Source: Fratercula arctica (Eukaryota > Chordata > Aves > Charadriiformes > Alcidae). From it: a stretch of 64,000 bases of DNA. The stretch spans positions 2,230,100 through 2,294,099 of the forward strand of contig CANTUZ010000025.1 of NCBI GenBank assembly GCA_947846985.1, given 5' to 3'. The notes under the pieces are model-generated. The model was not told the DNA's origin. It saw nothing but the letters and a program-made list of their open reading frames with translations, and did no database searches. Positions 32,501 to 45,250 of the stretch are shown here, one piece after another; positions within the stretch are counted from its first letter, which is position 1, and every line of letters starts with the position of its first letter. A program made the translations under genes and the position numbers.

Positions 32501-33469
32501 ATCAACTCAAGCTGAGAGCACAAAAAAAATCATAGAATCATAGAATATCCCAAGTTGGAAGGGACCCATAAGGATCATGGGAGTGTAAGAGAAAGTTAAA
32601 AAGAACTTTTACAAGGTAATGGCCTTTTTTTTGTTTCCCAATGTATAACAAGTAAATATTCCTGTCTTGTTATCGTTATCTTGATAATGTACTTGTTTTG
32701 TTTTGTGTGATGTTCTGTAAAGCTTCTGTTGTGAATGGTGCACATACACACACTGGACAACTACTGACCTCGCCAGCTAAAAAACATTACAGCCACTGTA
32801 AAGAACAAATACATGCATGCAAACAAGTATAGAGCCTGCTCTCCCGAGGTCAGATGGACATAGTGTCACAGCTGGAAACAATTTTCAAGAGCTCTTGCCT
32901 TTAGTCTCTTTTATTTATTATGCCTTGTAAAACACGCATTGCCCCAAAGCAGATATAAACTATGCTTCCTTTGATTGTAAAGAGCCCTGTGTATTGCCAG
33001 AGTAGCATGAATGGGGCTGTGTGTAAATGATTGTTACATCTTACATTTATCAGTTCTACGTAATGCAGGTGCAAGGCCCTGTCTGTGTTTTCTTGAGGGA
33101 TTGCAGAATTTATACTAAGAATTTGCATGTTTTTGAAAAAAGTGGTAGAGCCTGAAGCATGGTAGAAATAGATGTGGCACAAATCACAGCAGATACACTA
33201 AGATTCACAAAAGAAAAGTTGTTAGGCTGTTATTCCAATTGCTTCAAGGGGTTGTCTTATGATAGAGAGGAGGGTGATTACATTTGATGGAGACACCTAA
33301 AGAACACTGTTTCCCACCTGAAATGGCAACCACTCAGAAAGCAGATATAGGAGAGTATTATGGGTCTAGCTAGGAAACTTGTTTTCTTGAATGCTTATTA
33401 TTTTTCTGCTAAGGTTGTTTTGTTATAAGGGAAGATTTTGAGAAGGTCCTTCTTTGTGTGTGATTTAGA
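29541..33469. other. Intergenic DNA without recognisable gene
   Basis: Mostly unique-looking, AT-rich sequence with a purine-rich patch near 30000-30085. A short CR1 end at 32529-32580 is listed separately. No exon with splice signals and domain similarity was seen. Confidence 0.5.
32529..32580 (-). mobile_element. CR1 3'-terminal scrap
   Basis: ATCATAGAATCATAGAAT followed by AAGTTGGAAGGGACCC is the conserved CR1 3' end read on the minus strand. Only about 50 bp remains. Confidence 0.8.
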
Positions 33470-34061
33470 AAAGTGATACAGCAATATAGTGAAATCCCAA
33501 CACAAGTACAATATAGCAATACAGTTGAATCACAATACAAACATGATTCTCATTACCAGTCTCTATATGCTCACCATCATGATGCTTGGGCACCCCCAAT
33601 CGCTGGGAAGGAATATGTGGGTTGAAGCCAGCTCAAGCCAGTTGCTCTCTTCAAAGTTCATTTTGTTGGGTGTTCAATTTCTATACTCTATGTTGAGCTG
33701 AGATACATATACCCTTCCCCCATGTTGGTCTGTCTGACTCAGTAAGAAAATACTTTCTATTGATTATTTTAGGAAGGCCATTTACATAACCACTTGACCC
33801 GCTCAGCTGATACAGCCATTTATCTACATTAAAGGTCACCCTCCAATACCCTTAGTGTTGAGATAAGTTGAGCTTCCTGTAAGATAGCTGTGGTTACTTC
33901 CTACATTCTTTTCTGACCTTCATGAGCACATCATCCTTCTCTGAGCCTTCTTCCATCGTAGAGGTTCATTGATTGGTCACACTCATGTCCTGGAGTATTT
34001 CAGGGCAGGCACAAGTCTGTTGGCAGCAATAGATTAGGAAATGGTGGCCCAAACCACGACA
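33470..34061 (-). mobile_element. Probable LTR, minus strand
   Basis: On the minus strand it begins TGTCGTGGTTTGGGCC at 34061, the terminal type seen in the LTR at 1724. CAATATAG/CAATACA-type short repeats lie at its low end near 33480-33540. No target duplication was found, so the far edge is uncertain. Confidence 0.45.
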
Positions 34062-34804
34062 CAGATCTGTAATTGCTTGTACTTGCAGCTGATCCCAGAC
34101 TCTTAAAAATTACGTTCATACAATCAGGGAAGAGAAATGATCAATGCAATTAGTCCCCACTTACAACTCCTCAGGCACTAGGTGAGACTGTACTGAGCTA
34201 TGATCCAGCTGGCTGTCTCATTCTGGTTTTGAGTATATTATTTCAAATGCACAATCCTTCAAGTCTATAAAGGGCTATGGATGTTGGATCAGGCCCTGCT
34301 CTGACTGCATTTCTACAGAGGGTGGCCACAAAGAGCTAACCGGGATAGTGCAATGAATGATGTACGGATCTGATGAGCTTCAAGATTGTTTTGGGCCATA
34401 TGTGCTTGTCTGTGCTGTAGGGCAACTAGCTCATGAAAGGTGCTTATGTGCAGTTAAACATAAAGCAGTCCATAGCTGTGCAAAGGAGTATGAATTGATT
34501 TCAGGAGTTAGCCTTAACATGCCATAGGCAGGCAAAAGATAGCAGAGCCCTTACACATAGTTGTGTTTCAACTGTAGTGCTGCTTCCTCTTCCAAGATAC
34601 AGCAGGAGGATCACATCTCTGTGCTATGCATGATATTCTCATCATTGCTGCTCCAACTAGTCCTTTGCCTGCTCTTTCCCTTACAAATCACATCCTATAA
34701 TTGCTAGTATTATTCTTTCTGCCACATCTTCTCTGCGTATTGCTGGTCCAAATGAAATCATCTAATCTTTTAAGGGAAAGATGGAACGCTATTAAACAAT
34801 AGCT
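34062..34804. other. Unassigned DNA
   Basis: No feature recognised between two probable LTRs. Confidence 0.4.
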
Positions 34805-35125
34805 TGTGGCAGATCTACGAGCAGAGGCCTGCATACGGCCAAGGACACAGTGAGCAGAGCACACAGAAACAGGAACGCAGATATCGATACGGATGGAACG
34901 AAGAGGAACTGGTCCAATATAAACATGGAACAAGAAAACAGCTTCACATGCTTATCTTGGTGGGAACTGAATAAGGCGACTGGGTTAGTGAGCTGAAATA
35001 TGTGTGTACTTGCCTAGCAGGTGCATGGAAAGTTCTAGAGCTCGGGTATAAAAGCTGAGGCTTGAGAAGCAATAAACGATTTCGTGCCTATCACAGCCGG
35101 AGTCTGTGCCTTCATACACCACAGA
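34805..35125 (+). mobile_element. Probable short solo LTR
   Basis: It starts TGTGGCAGATC and has GGGTATAAAAGCTGAGG near 35045 and AATAAACGATTTCG near 35071, the spacing of an LTR promoter, poly(A) signal and short U5. It ends near TACACCACA. No clear target duplication was found. Confidence 0.55.
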
Positions 35126-36487
35126 AGCTCTTCTCACTAGGAACTGTAGCCACTATATTAAAAAATTCTGGTGAAGAGGATAAGACAGGTGCAGATGTGC
35201 CTTTATTTCTGTTATGACAAATAAGGTGGTAGAAGCAGGAGCAAGGGATTGTAAAGTCTGTGTCTTTCCTACTTCTACTACTATCATTGCTATTCAGAAA
35301 CCAACAAAGTAATCCAGACAGAGCATTGATGGGATCTTGTCAGGGAGGATATATACTTCCACCACAGCTCTACCAGCTGCTACTACAGTATCAAGGGAAG
35401 AGGTGGAGATGAGACCCAAGAGAACACAAGGACCAAGAACTTGGAGACATAGCCAACTTGCAGCAATTTACCTCCATGTATAGAAACCCAAACTGTTAGT
35501 TTTACATATTTGAAATCAAAGTGATCTCAAATGATATCTCATGGTTCTGATGCAAAACATCAATGTTTCAGAAGCATGGGTTACTTGGCAAGCAAAGCAG
35601 CATGGCCATCCTCGTGCAGAGCTGACAGAGACTTAGTGAACACCACAAAATCTAGCATCTTCTTTCCTGTCAGTGTCTCAACTCCTAAACAAGAAAGCTC
35701 TAGAAACAAAATAACACTCCAGTGAGGGCATAACATTGGAGTGCTGGAAAGACTTTTGGGGTTTTTGTCACCTGACCTAGAATGGTGATAACCCATCTAG
35801 CTGTAAGCTTTTGAGCTTCACCTAGAAACATAGGCCCAAGGAAGCTCCAAAAAGGCCTAATGTGCTTTCCCTTACACATGCATTCAGTTTTGGAAACTGA
35901 TGTTTCCTAAAGGGTACATTGTTCTGGTGCTTGGGGAGCACAGACTATTGCTGATTTTTGCAAATATCCTAATTTTGTTTCTCTGCTGTGTAAACATCAC
36001 TTGTTTGTCAGAAGAAACATAAAGGATGTGTTCTGCAAACTCCCATCACTGTTTTACTGTAGCAGAGTTTGAGCAGTTGCTCACAATTTATGTAGTATTT
36101 TTACAGATCATCCTGTTGACTTCATGTGTATAATCATGCGTGTAAGTGTTAATGGTTTCAAGAAATCCAATATAATTGAGAAAATTCAACTGATACCCAT
36201 GCTATGTGGTTGCTACAATCTGGTGGCAATCTCCATACACTGCATTTTTATTTACTAATTATTTCTGTCCCTTCAAATAACAGTGTGATGCAAAATCAGT
36301 GGATTTTATGAAAACACAGCTGTTGTATGGTATCAATTCTTGCAGGTTCGTGGAAGACACAGCATATCACAAAGGCTTTGCCTAATCTGAACCTTTAGTC
36401 TTTGCTGTGCTACCCATAGTGTTGCAGTGCAAAAGCTGGAAATGTTGACATGACGCATTCCAAAGGTATCTTATTCCTGCTGCCATG
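35126..36487. other. Unassigned DNA
   Basis: AT-rich; no gene or repeat family recognised. Confidence 0.4.
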
Positions 36488-38105
36488 TTGGCAGTGTATA
36501 GAATCATGGAATGAGTCAAAACCCCTGCCATGAGCAGGAACATCTTTCCCTAGATCAGGTTGCTCAAAGCCCCGTCCAACCTGACCTTGAATACTTCCAA
36601 TGATGGGGCATCCACAACCTCTCTGGGCAACCTGTTCCAGTGTCCCACCACCTTCATCATAAAAAAATTTCTTCCTTATTTCCAATCTAAAACTACCCTC
36701 TTTTAGTTTAAAAGCATTGCCCTTTGTCCTGTCACTACAGGCCCTGGTAAACAGTCTGTCTCCACCTTGCTTATAAGCCCCCTTTAAGTATTGAAAGGCC
36801 ACAATAAGATCTCCCCAGAGCCTTCTCTTCTCCAGGCTGAACAACCCCAACTCTCTCAGCCTGTCTTCGTAGGAGAGGTGTTTCAGCCCTCTCGTAATTT
36901 TCATGGCCCTCCTCTGGACCTGCTCTAACAGGTCCGTGTCTTTCTTGCACCGGGGACCCCAGAACTGGATACGGTACTCCAGGTGGGGTGTCATGAGAGC
37001 GGAGTAGAGGGGGAGAATCACCTCCCTCAACCTGCTGGCCATGCTTCTTTTGATGCAGCCCAGGATATGATTTTCTTTCTGGGCTGGAAGTGCACATTGC
37101 CAGCTCATGTCCAATTTTTCATTCACCACTATCCCCAAGGCCTTCTTGGCAGGACTGCTCTCAATCCCTTCATCCCCAGTCTGTATTGATATTGGGGATT
37201 GCCCTGACCCAGGGACCTTTGCAGGACCTTGCACTTGGCCTTGTTGAACTTCATGAGGTTCACATGGGCCCACTCCTCAAGCCTGTCAAGGTCCCTCTGG
37301 ATGGCATCCCCTCCTTCCAAAGAATCAACTGCACCACTCAGCTTGGTGTCATCCACAAACTTGCTGAGGGTGCACTCAGTCCCACTATGTTGTTGATGAA
37401 GATATTAAATAGTATTGGTCCCAGTACGGACCCTTGAGGGACACCACTCGTTACTGGTTTCCACTTGGACATTGAGCCATTGACTATAACTCTTTGGATG
37501 CAGCCATCCAGCCAATTCCTTACCCATCTAACAGTCTATCCATCAAACCCATATCTCTCCAATTACAGAGGTCAGAATGTTGTGAGGGACCATATCACAG
37601 GCCTTGCAGAAGTCCAGGTAGATGATAGCTGTAGCTCTTCCCTTATCCACCAACACAGTCACTCCATCATAGAAAGCCACCAGATTAGTCAGGCACAATT
37701 TGCCCTTGGTGAAGCCGTGTTGGCTGTCTCTAATCACATCCCTGTCTCCCATATGTTTCAACATGTCTCCCAGGAGGATCCATGATCTTATCGTGCACAG
37801 AGGTGAGGCTGACTGGTTGGTAGTTCCCAGGATCCTCCTTTTTAAAAATGGGTGTGACGTTTTCCTGTTTCCATTCACTGAGAGCTTCACCTGACTGCCA
37901 TGACTTTTCAAATATGATGGAGAGCGGCTTGGCAACTACATCAGCCAATTCCCTCAGGACCCTGGGATGCATCGTGTCAGGTTCCATGGACTTGTGTATA
38001 TTCTGGTTCCTCAGGTGGCCTTGAACCTGATCTTCTCCTATGATGGGAAAGATTTCATTCCCCCAGTTCCTGCCTTGAGGTTCAAGGGCTCGAGGGATGT
38101 GGGAA
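36488..38105 (-). mobile_element. 5'-truncated, degraded CR1 LINE
   Basis: The minus strand reading has the RT fragments [39 protein letters not shown] and the C-terminal [15 protein letters not shown]. Several stops and frame changes break it, and part of the FADDTK region is deleted (FADDT reads VDDTK near 37350). The 5' truncation is near 38105, next to an A-rich tract. Confidence 0.88.
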
Positions 38106-38624
38106 GAGAGAAAACTTTGAAAACTGAGGGGGGGAAAAAAAAAAACCAAAACAAAACAAAAAACAAACTGTTGATTCTCCCACTCAGATTGCCTATGCGA
38201 TTAAAAACCCCCACACCTTTTATGCAGTTACTTCAACAGAAATCATTTTCAGCATCAAAATAGACCAAAATGATTTTTTGGTGTACAGAAGCTTTGAAAA
38301 TAAACATCTGCCTATTTGAATTTTTACCCTGAGAACAGTGTGTGGAAAAGGATAACAGAAGTCTATGTATTAACAGCCCACCATTCCACTATGTGTAAAT
38401 GCCTTCCTATACTTGGTAGTTAATACTTTTTTTTTAAAAATATATTCTTATACTATTCCAATAGTGTTAATATTTGGAAGTATTAAATATTTCTCAGAAA
38501 TATTGAATTCGGTAACAGTAATGTATCTACTGGCCTAACGCTATGCCACAGTGCTTGGTTTGTCTTTTTTCTTGTAAACAATCATTTCAATAGAGGAATA
38601 TTTCACATTTACCAACAGGAAACA
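38106..38624. other. Unassigned DNA beyond the ISCA1 3' end
   Basis: A-rich sequence follows the CR1 truncation; no gene seen. Confidence 0.4.
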
Positions 38625-38630
38625 TTTATT
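38625..38630 (-). terminator. Candidate poly(A) signal of ISCA1
   Basis: TTTATT on the + strand gives AATAAA on the minus strand. It would give a 3' UTR of about 1.4 kb from the stop at 40035. Other AATAAA words occur closer to the stop, so this is a candidate only. Confidence 0.3.
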
Positions 38631-40034
38631 ATTAAAACTGAGAACTCCATGTACAGTATTACACAAAGTTATAATGGACCAATCAACAAAACCATGTTCC
38701 TATATAACTGTTATTAACACTTTTACAAAAGTTTAATATATTGTGCATTAGGTGTTTCAGTAAATTGACAAATGAGGGCATTATCTCAAGGAGTGCAAGC
38801 CTGTATTGAAGGCACGAACACAAAACACATGAAAGTATGCTAAATATGCCAAAAGCCTAAATACACCTCAAAAAGAATAAATTAATAAAGTAATAGCATT
38901 CTTCACCACCAGTGCTACATGCCTAGCCTTATCTTCTAACAAGAAGCGAAGTGCAATCTGAAAAAACGCCCTTTATCTTTGAGCTTTAGATGTACAATCT
39001 CAACTATATCACATTAACTGGATTTTTTTTTTCCAGCAAGATTGAAGGACTTGTGACATTATAAGTTTACCTAGCCAGTATATTACTAGTTCTTCCTGAA
39101 TTACTATATAAAATAAAGTTCCTTTAATAGTCAATTGTTATACATAGTTACAAGTGCTTTTCTATCAAAGTAATACAAGTATGTAATTAAAATTCAAGTA
39201 TGCAATATTAAACTATACCTCTGGAAATCTTTACTTTCTACTCCTGCGCCCTAAATACGTCAAGAATGATTTTATTTTCAGAATGATTTTATTTTACTTT
39301 CTCTCAAGCGGAATATATACAGACTTCTCATGTTTCCGCTTTAATATTTCAGTGCCTGAATATATTTTCTTCTTGAAAACCACTTAGTAACTACAGCAGA
39401 GACTGTGTCTTCAACAAGGCAAGGAACAAGACTGAAGTTGGGTTAGCATATTTTGAACTATTACTACTAGCAGTGCTATGGCAGCCTACTGTTAAATTTG
39501 CACATGAACTGCTTTCTGGACTTCCCTAGATTTATGGGAAAATAAACCACCAGACAAGTCCATACATAAAAACATCAGAAATCATAGTGAACTTTGAAGC
39601 TGAGGAGTGTGTGTCTGTGTATATAAATATTTAAACACACACAAACATAGAAGTGTTTTGGGTTTTTTTTTTCAACTCAAAGCAGAATAAATAGGCAATA
39701 TATTCTTGTAAATGGCTTTTAGATGGGGAAGTGCAAGTGGAGTGGACAAAGAAAATGACAAAGGAACAGAACAGTGAGATTTTATTTCCATGGTACATGA
39801 AAAGACAGAAATGCTACAGCACTTAGTGTTCTTACCTTCTGGGTCCCAATTAATCACAGACTGCAGTGTAAAAACATCAGATTTAACACACAATTTAAGT
39901 TTTCAAAATGAATTAACTTTATTTTCCTTAGTGGCATCCACATTTTGCACAGCCTAAGAACCTCAAGAAAATTAATTTGCTTTTGAAAGCCACATATTCA
40001 GCAAGTATTTTGTCAAAGAAATAGCCCTGACATT

Positions 40035-43000
40035 TCAAATGTTAAAGCTTTCTCCACAGCCACATGTTCCTTTGATGTTTGGATTACTGAAGACAAATTC
40101 ACTGGACAGTTTGTCTTCCACATAGTCCATTTCAGTTCCTAGAAGCGTCAGCTGTGCTTTCTTCTCAATAAATATTCTAATCCCTTAAAGACCACAAAGA
40201 AAAAATATTACACACAGTAAACCCATTCATCATTCACTTTGAAATGTTGTTCCAACCAGTGATAAAAGTGGAAACTAAATACAAAAATCTGTCAATATAA
40301 GTCATTTTTCCTAGCCTAAGATAGGGCTGCCTCCCCCCCCCTTTTTTTTTTTTTATTTTTTTTTATTTCCCCCACCCTCAACTAGCTACAAAATTCTTGC
40401 AACAGTCTAGTGCTGGTATTTGTGTACGTGTGCACATTTATTTTCATTTGGATTTAAAATCATGATACCCAGAGTAATCAGTTGTAGAACTTGGCAATGA
40501 ATATTAGCTTTGATACTTCCTTTCCCATGCATTATAGTCAGTAATCCATTTACTACTATTCTTAAAGCCTGTGCATCCAACAAGATATTAGAAAACAAAC
40601 AAACCAAAACCAAACCTAAAAAACCAACTGAAGAACCCTTCTGTCATAAGGAGTGTCCTTTGCTCTGCCAAAATTATTAGGTCTACATGAATTATTAGCA
40701 ATATTGAGTCCTATACCAAGGTAGACGAGCGAACTTTTGAAGATATCATAACCTTTAAGGACTAAGAATTAGTTCATCTGCAGAACTAGAAAGATCTCCT
40801 TTTTCTAAAGTATGCAAAGTATCTACCAGCCTGTAAAGTTATTGAACTTTAAAACTGCAGTTATGGTATCAAGTGATTAGTATGAATAGACTGCTTTAGC
40901 TGTCCATAGACTAGGCAATAATAAAAATAAAAGTTTAAAAATAGCATCAGTAGCAGCAACAAGAACTCATTAAGTTATAGGAGAGTGCTGGAAAGCTGTT
41001 TCATCATAGTAGAAGTTGAGATGAAACACATTAGTAAAACAACTCAAGTTTGTGGGTAACTAAGTTGAACCTCCACATTTTTCTTGGTCAACCTGGACAG
41101 GAATACACAGGGAAGACTAAATCTAATGAAAGAGGACCTGAACCCTGAAGCAGAATCACAATTCTGTATCAAGTATCAGCACTTGCTAAATAAAAGCCAG
41201 GAGAACTGGGTTGGTACCCAAAGTCACCAGCTCACTGAACAGAGTGCTATATAGAAGTCAGAGCCTTCAGTGGAAAGCTGTCTAGAAGCAATCAAAATAA
41301 AAATAGAAGGCACACAGCCACAACTGAAACACTGTCTGGCTTTAGAGATTAATGTGTTTTCAGTCCTGTAAAGCCAGAGCTTTATTTTATTATATATAAA
41401 TATATTATAAGCCAGAGACTTATTTTAGGTACGTTAGTAAAGTATCCTTCTGTCCATGCCTTGTTCTGTATTCTCTCAGATATTTGCTATTGGTTATCTC
41501 CAAAGACATTTAGAGAGTTATTAGGTTATTCTTCCCCCCCCACACACACAGTTTTGCTTTACTGCATCAGAAACTCACCATCTTGAACTACTTCTTCATC
41601 AGAGTCTCCTTTTGACTTTGTATATTCTAGCGCGTAAGAAAGTCCATTGCATCCTCTTGTACGAACACCTACTTTCACACCTACCTAAAATAAAACATTT
41701 TTTTTTTAAAGCTATTCTCAAACACCAAAATAAAAAGTATGCAGAACAACAAAAAGCTGACATTTATTCTCCCTTGCCTCAAGGCTAGTGCTAAAACAGA
41801 AGTGAACTAGTTTAATGGATTAAAAGGTAACATTTTTCTCTTATAAAATTGACTACCAAGGTAAAAGTAGACATGAGATGTTTGCTAATGTGGACCAAGC
41901 CCTAAAGCATGTTAAAAAAAAAATAAATTAAAAAAATCAAAGTAATGAGCTGTTGACATTCCTTGGTACTTGGTCTCATAAAAGTCAAACTTCAAAGACA
42001 GATGTTTTTGCAACTTCAAATGAAAGTTTATTCAAATGGTAATTCAAGCACTATTTTAACATTGTTGACAGTAACATAATTATGAAGTTGTGAGGCCAAG
42101 CTAAGGGCAGTTGCTAGATTTTTATGTAACTCCTATAACGACCATCAGAAATCTACTACTACAAAGTTCTGAAAACACTAATTTATTATCAGCATTACCA
42201 TTCTCACTTAAAACTTAATCCTCTCCTTTTTGCAAGCTTATTCATTTATTGTGTTAATCAATGTTAAAGCCCAACCTAGTCAATATGTTTGTGGATAATG
42301 GATATGGATAACTTGCAATTATCCAACATGACCATGTAAGTCAAACAGAGCATCTATGCAAGTAAAGAGCTAAGAAAAGGTTGTAGAAGAGGTTGATACA
42401 GGTTGTTGAAAGTGAACTGGAAAATTATTTGCGCACAAGGACCTTCCAAAAGTATCTGTACCACTTTCCACACACAAATGCCTCAGTACATAATTTGAAA
42501 AGTATAATAATCTATGATTAAAAACATATCAAAATGTATTGCTTGATGACAAGTGGAATCTCAGACAAACAGCACTTGTTCTTTTCAGACTAAATACCCT
42601 CCTCTACAATGGCTAGAAATAATGGGTTGGAAAACATGAATGCCATTTATAAAGAGGGGTATGACCGATCAGCTAAGCTGTAGGCTTAGCTGCTTCCTTA
42701 GGATGGTTTAAAACATTAGAATGAAGAGACTAGGTAGTTGCAGATGTGCAGGAAGCAAGAGAAACAATGTGTTTTATACAGAAGTTGAGGGAAATAATCT
42801 TCTTGAACTATTACTTGCTGTAAAGAATAAAACTTAATACTTGCTTTTATAATGGTTAGAAAGCAAGACTGTGCTCCTCCCAAGAAGAAAGATGACATTC
42901 TCAATCAGCTATTTATTGAAATAGTGATTATTTACAAAAAGACATTGTCTGGCAAATTTCATAAGAATTATACCTTTTCCAATGGGTATGAATCTAACGT

Positions 43001-45080
43001 TATTATCTATTTTACAACCAGAATGCCTTCAAGAATTTAATAACATCTTAGTATCAACTAGCCTTACCAGAAGTGACCACTATGACATACTAGAATAGTT
43101 GATTAAAAATATTAATAGTTGATTAGAAATATTTTTCAAGCTTAAGGTGGCTTCCCCCCCCCTTTCAGTTTTATCCATCTCAAAAGCAACTGTACAGTGA
43201 AAGGTCATTACAGTCAATTATTTTATGCATTTTACTTTATATGGAAGTGAAGCTTGATAGCTAAACAAACATATACAGTCCCATCTAAAAATGACACCAA
43301 CATCTCCAAGTTTTTCAGTGTTTATTTCAAGCTGCTAGGTTAGCCAGAAATGCTTCATAATAATCAACAGAGCTAATACCTTAGTATAATCTGGAAGGTA
43401 GCCCTGTTTGCACTTACATGCTCAGGTTTATCTTTAAGAAGCTGTTTTATCTTCTGAACAGCTGATGGGGTCTGAAAGACAAATATACGCATATGCTTTT
43501 ATGTATTTAAAAAAAAATTCAAGTATGCTACGTGCTTTGTAATACATGCAAGTCACACACTGCAAATAAGTTCTTTTTGTGCAATCAAATTTTGTCTTAG
43601 TTTACAGTTAAGTTTTGTCTCCTATCTGCAGTGTCCACCTACAGCACCAACCATCTGACACTGTCAACTAGCCTTTCTTCTACTTGAAACCAATGCCTCA
43701 AGATACATACTGCAAAATTACTACAACTCAATTAAACAGTTCTGTTCTAGTCAAAATGTTGTCATATATGCATTACAGAAAAATCATCCAGGCACAGAAA
43801 TGTTTATTCCCTTCTCTTCCCATTAACTTATGAGGGGAACTATGACTTTACAGAAAATAAACTCATATTTCATATATATATATCTATCTAGTTGTTACAG
43901 AAATGCAAGACTACATATGCAAAATATACATGAAAGAGTTCCCCTTACATGCTTACAAGTTTCCAAGATATTGAGTAAGGTGAAGTTTTTATTACTAGCA
44001 GATTCAAACACACAAAGCAAACTTCTACTAGATTTACATTAGAATGCCTTTTCTGATTAACACTATTAATGTTCAGTTGCTACAAGATCACTACAATACA
44101 AGAATTACCTGCCCAGACAAATGACTGAACTAGACATACTTAGTCTGCCCCCATTGATGCAGAGGGCTGCACCTCCCTCTGGAGTAAGCCTTCCCAACTG
44201 TACGGCCTCCGCAATATTGCCACAACTAGTAAATGTGCTTTCTCAATTAACACAGGGATACAGATTCTCCTCGGGAACAACCTACTCTTCAGCTTCTGTA
44301 CTGAATTTCCATTCTTCAGAATAAATATACCTCTTAGAGCGACTGTGTAAAACCACCCCACATGAAAGTGACTACACTGGTCATTCCCCCTTTTCCCACT
44401 GCCTGCCAGTAGTTATCAGGCCAGAGACCACCCACCGCTAGCACACCACACCAGAATTCAAATTTCTCCAAACTCCAAGACAGTCCCACTTTCTCTAAGC
44501 ATCGTCTCTACACGGATTCAAATGAGAAAACACCAGACTTCTCACTGAGAGTACAAACGCCCCCGGCAAGCTCATAAGCAGAAATAGGTCCTTTCCACCT
44601 CCTTGTAGACCCTTCCTATCGACCAAACCCCAAGGCCAGCACGCAGCTGTCAACCTTAGTTAAAAGCGCTCGCCCTCAGGCCTACAGCCGTGCGCAGCGG
44701 CAGCACTCAGATGCGCTAGGCGCAGGTTTGCCTGCTGCTGGGCCAGGCGTGCAGCACCGCCAGCTACCTACACATGCTCGACAGCACTGCCCACACTGTC
44801 CCACTGTCACTAGCAGTCTAGAGGCGTCGGCGTAGCATCTGCCTCAGAGGGGACGGGCAGTCAGGATGAGGAAGACCCTTCAACCCAGCCCCTCCCATGG
44901 CAGTTATAACGCCCGCTCTCAGAACAAAGGCGCAGGTCAGAGGCCCATGACCGGCATCCTAAGGGGCAGGGTGAGGCCCGCCACGCCTCCAGCACTGACC
45001 AAGGTGAGGGCAGCGCGGGTAGCCTGGATCCTCCTCTTACTCACGGCCCGCACCGTAGCCCTCACGACATACGAAGCCAT
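40035..45080 (-). CDS. ISCA1: ISCA1, mitochondrial iron-sulfur cluster assembly 1
   Basis: A-type Fe-S carrier that acts with ISCA2 and IBA57 in the mitochondrial matrix to build [4Fe-4S] clusters. Four coding exons on the minus strand: 45000-45080, 43418-43471, 41579-41684 and 40035-40183. All have usable GT/AG sites (donors GTCAGT, GTAAGTG, GTGAGT). They sum to 390 bases, 129 residues, the same length as mammalian ISCA1. Exon 1 gives a basic mitochondrial presequence (MASYVVRATVRAVSKRR). The three cluster-binding cysteines sit at 57, 121 and 123 (RGCNG; GTCGCGES). The protein ends GESFNI then TGA. An in-frame ATG two codons upstream (45086) could also start translation; 45080 has the better context (G at -3, G at +4). 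No stop or frameshift is seen, so the copy looks functional. TUT7 exons lie upstream on the same strand, as in mammals. Confidence 0.96.
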
Positions 45081-45250
45081 GACCATCTCAGCCCCTTCCT
45101 CTCACATCTGCCATGAGCACAACCAACATGACGCCACGACGCATAGCACGCTCCCTGCGCCCATCCCTATTGGGCAGCAGACCATGATTGGCAACTAGCA
45201 ACGGTCCTACCTCCTTCCTCGGCACGCCCCTGGCCATTACCAAGGGGGGG
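44560..45250 (-). promoter_or_regulatory. CpG-rich region over the ISCA1 first exon and promoter
   Basis: CpG and GC content rise sharply around exon 1 compared with the AT-rich flanks, as for a CpG-island housekeeping promoter. No TATA box is evident just upstream of the start codon. A G-run (GGGGGGGGAGGGGGG type) lies near 45246-45260. Confidence 0.6.

Noticed and set aside
34805..35125. Target duplication for the probable LTR
   Set aside because: Flanks TAGCT and GAAGC do not match, so ends are left approximate.
40035..45080. ISCA1 as a processed retrocopy
   Set aside because: Three introns with consensus splice sites separate the exons.
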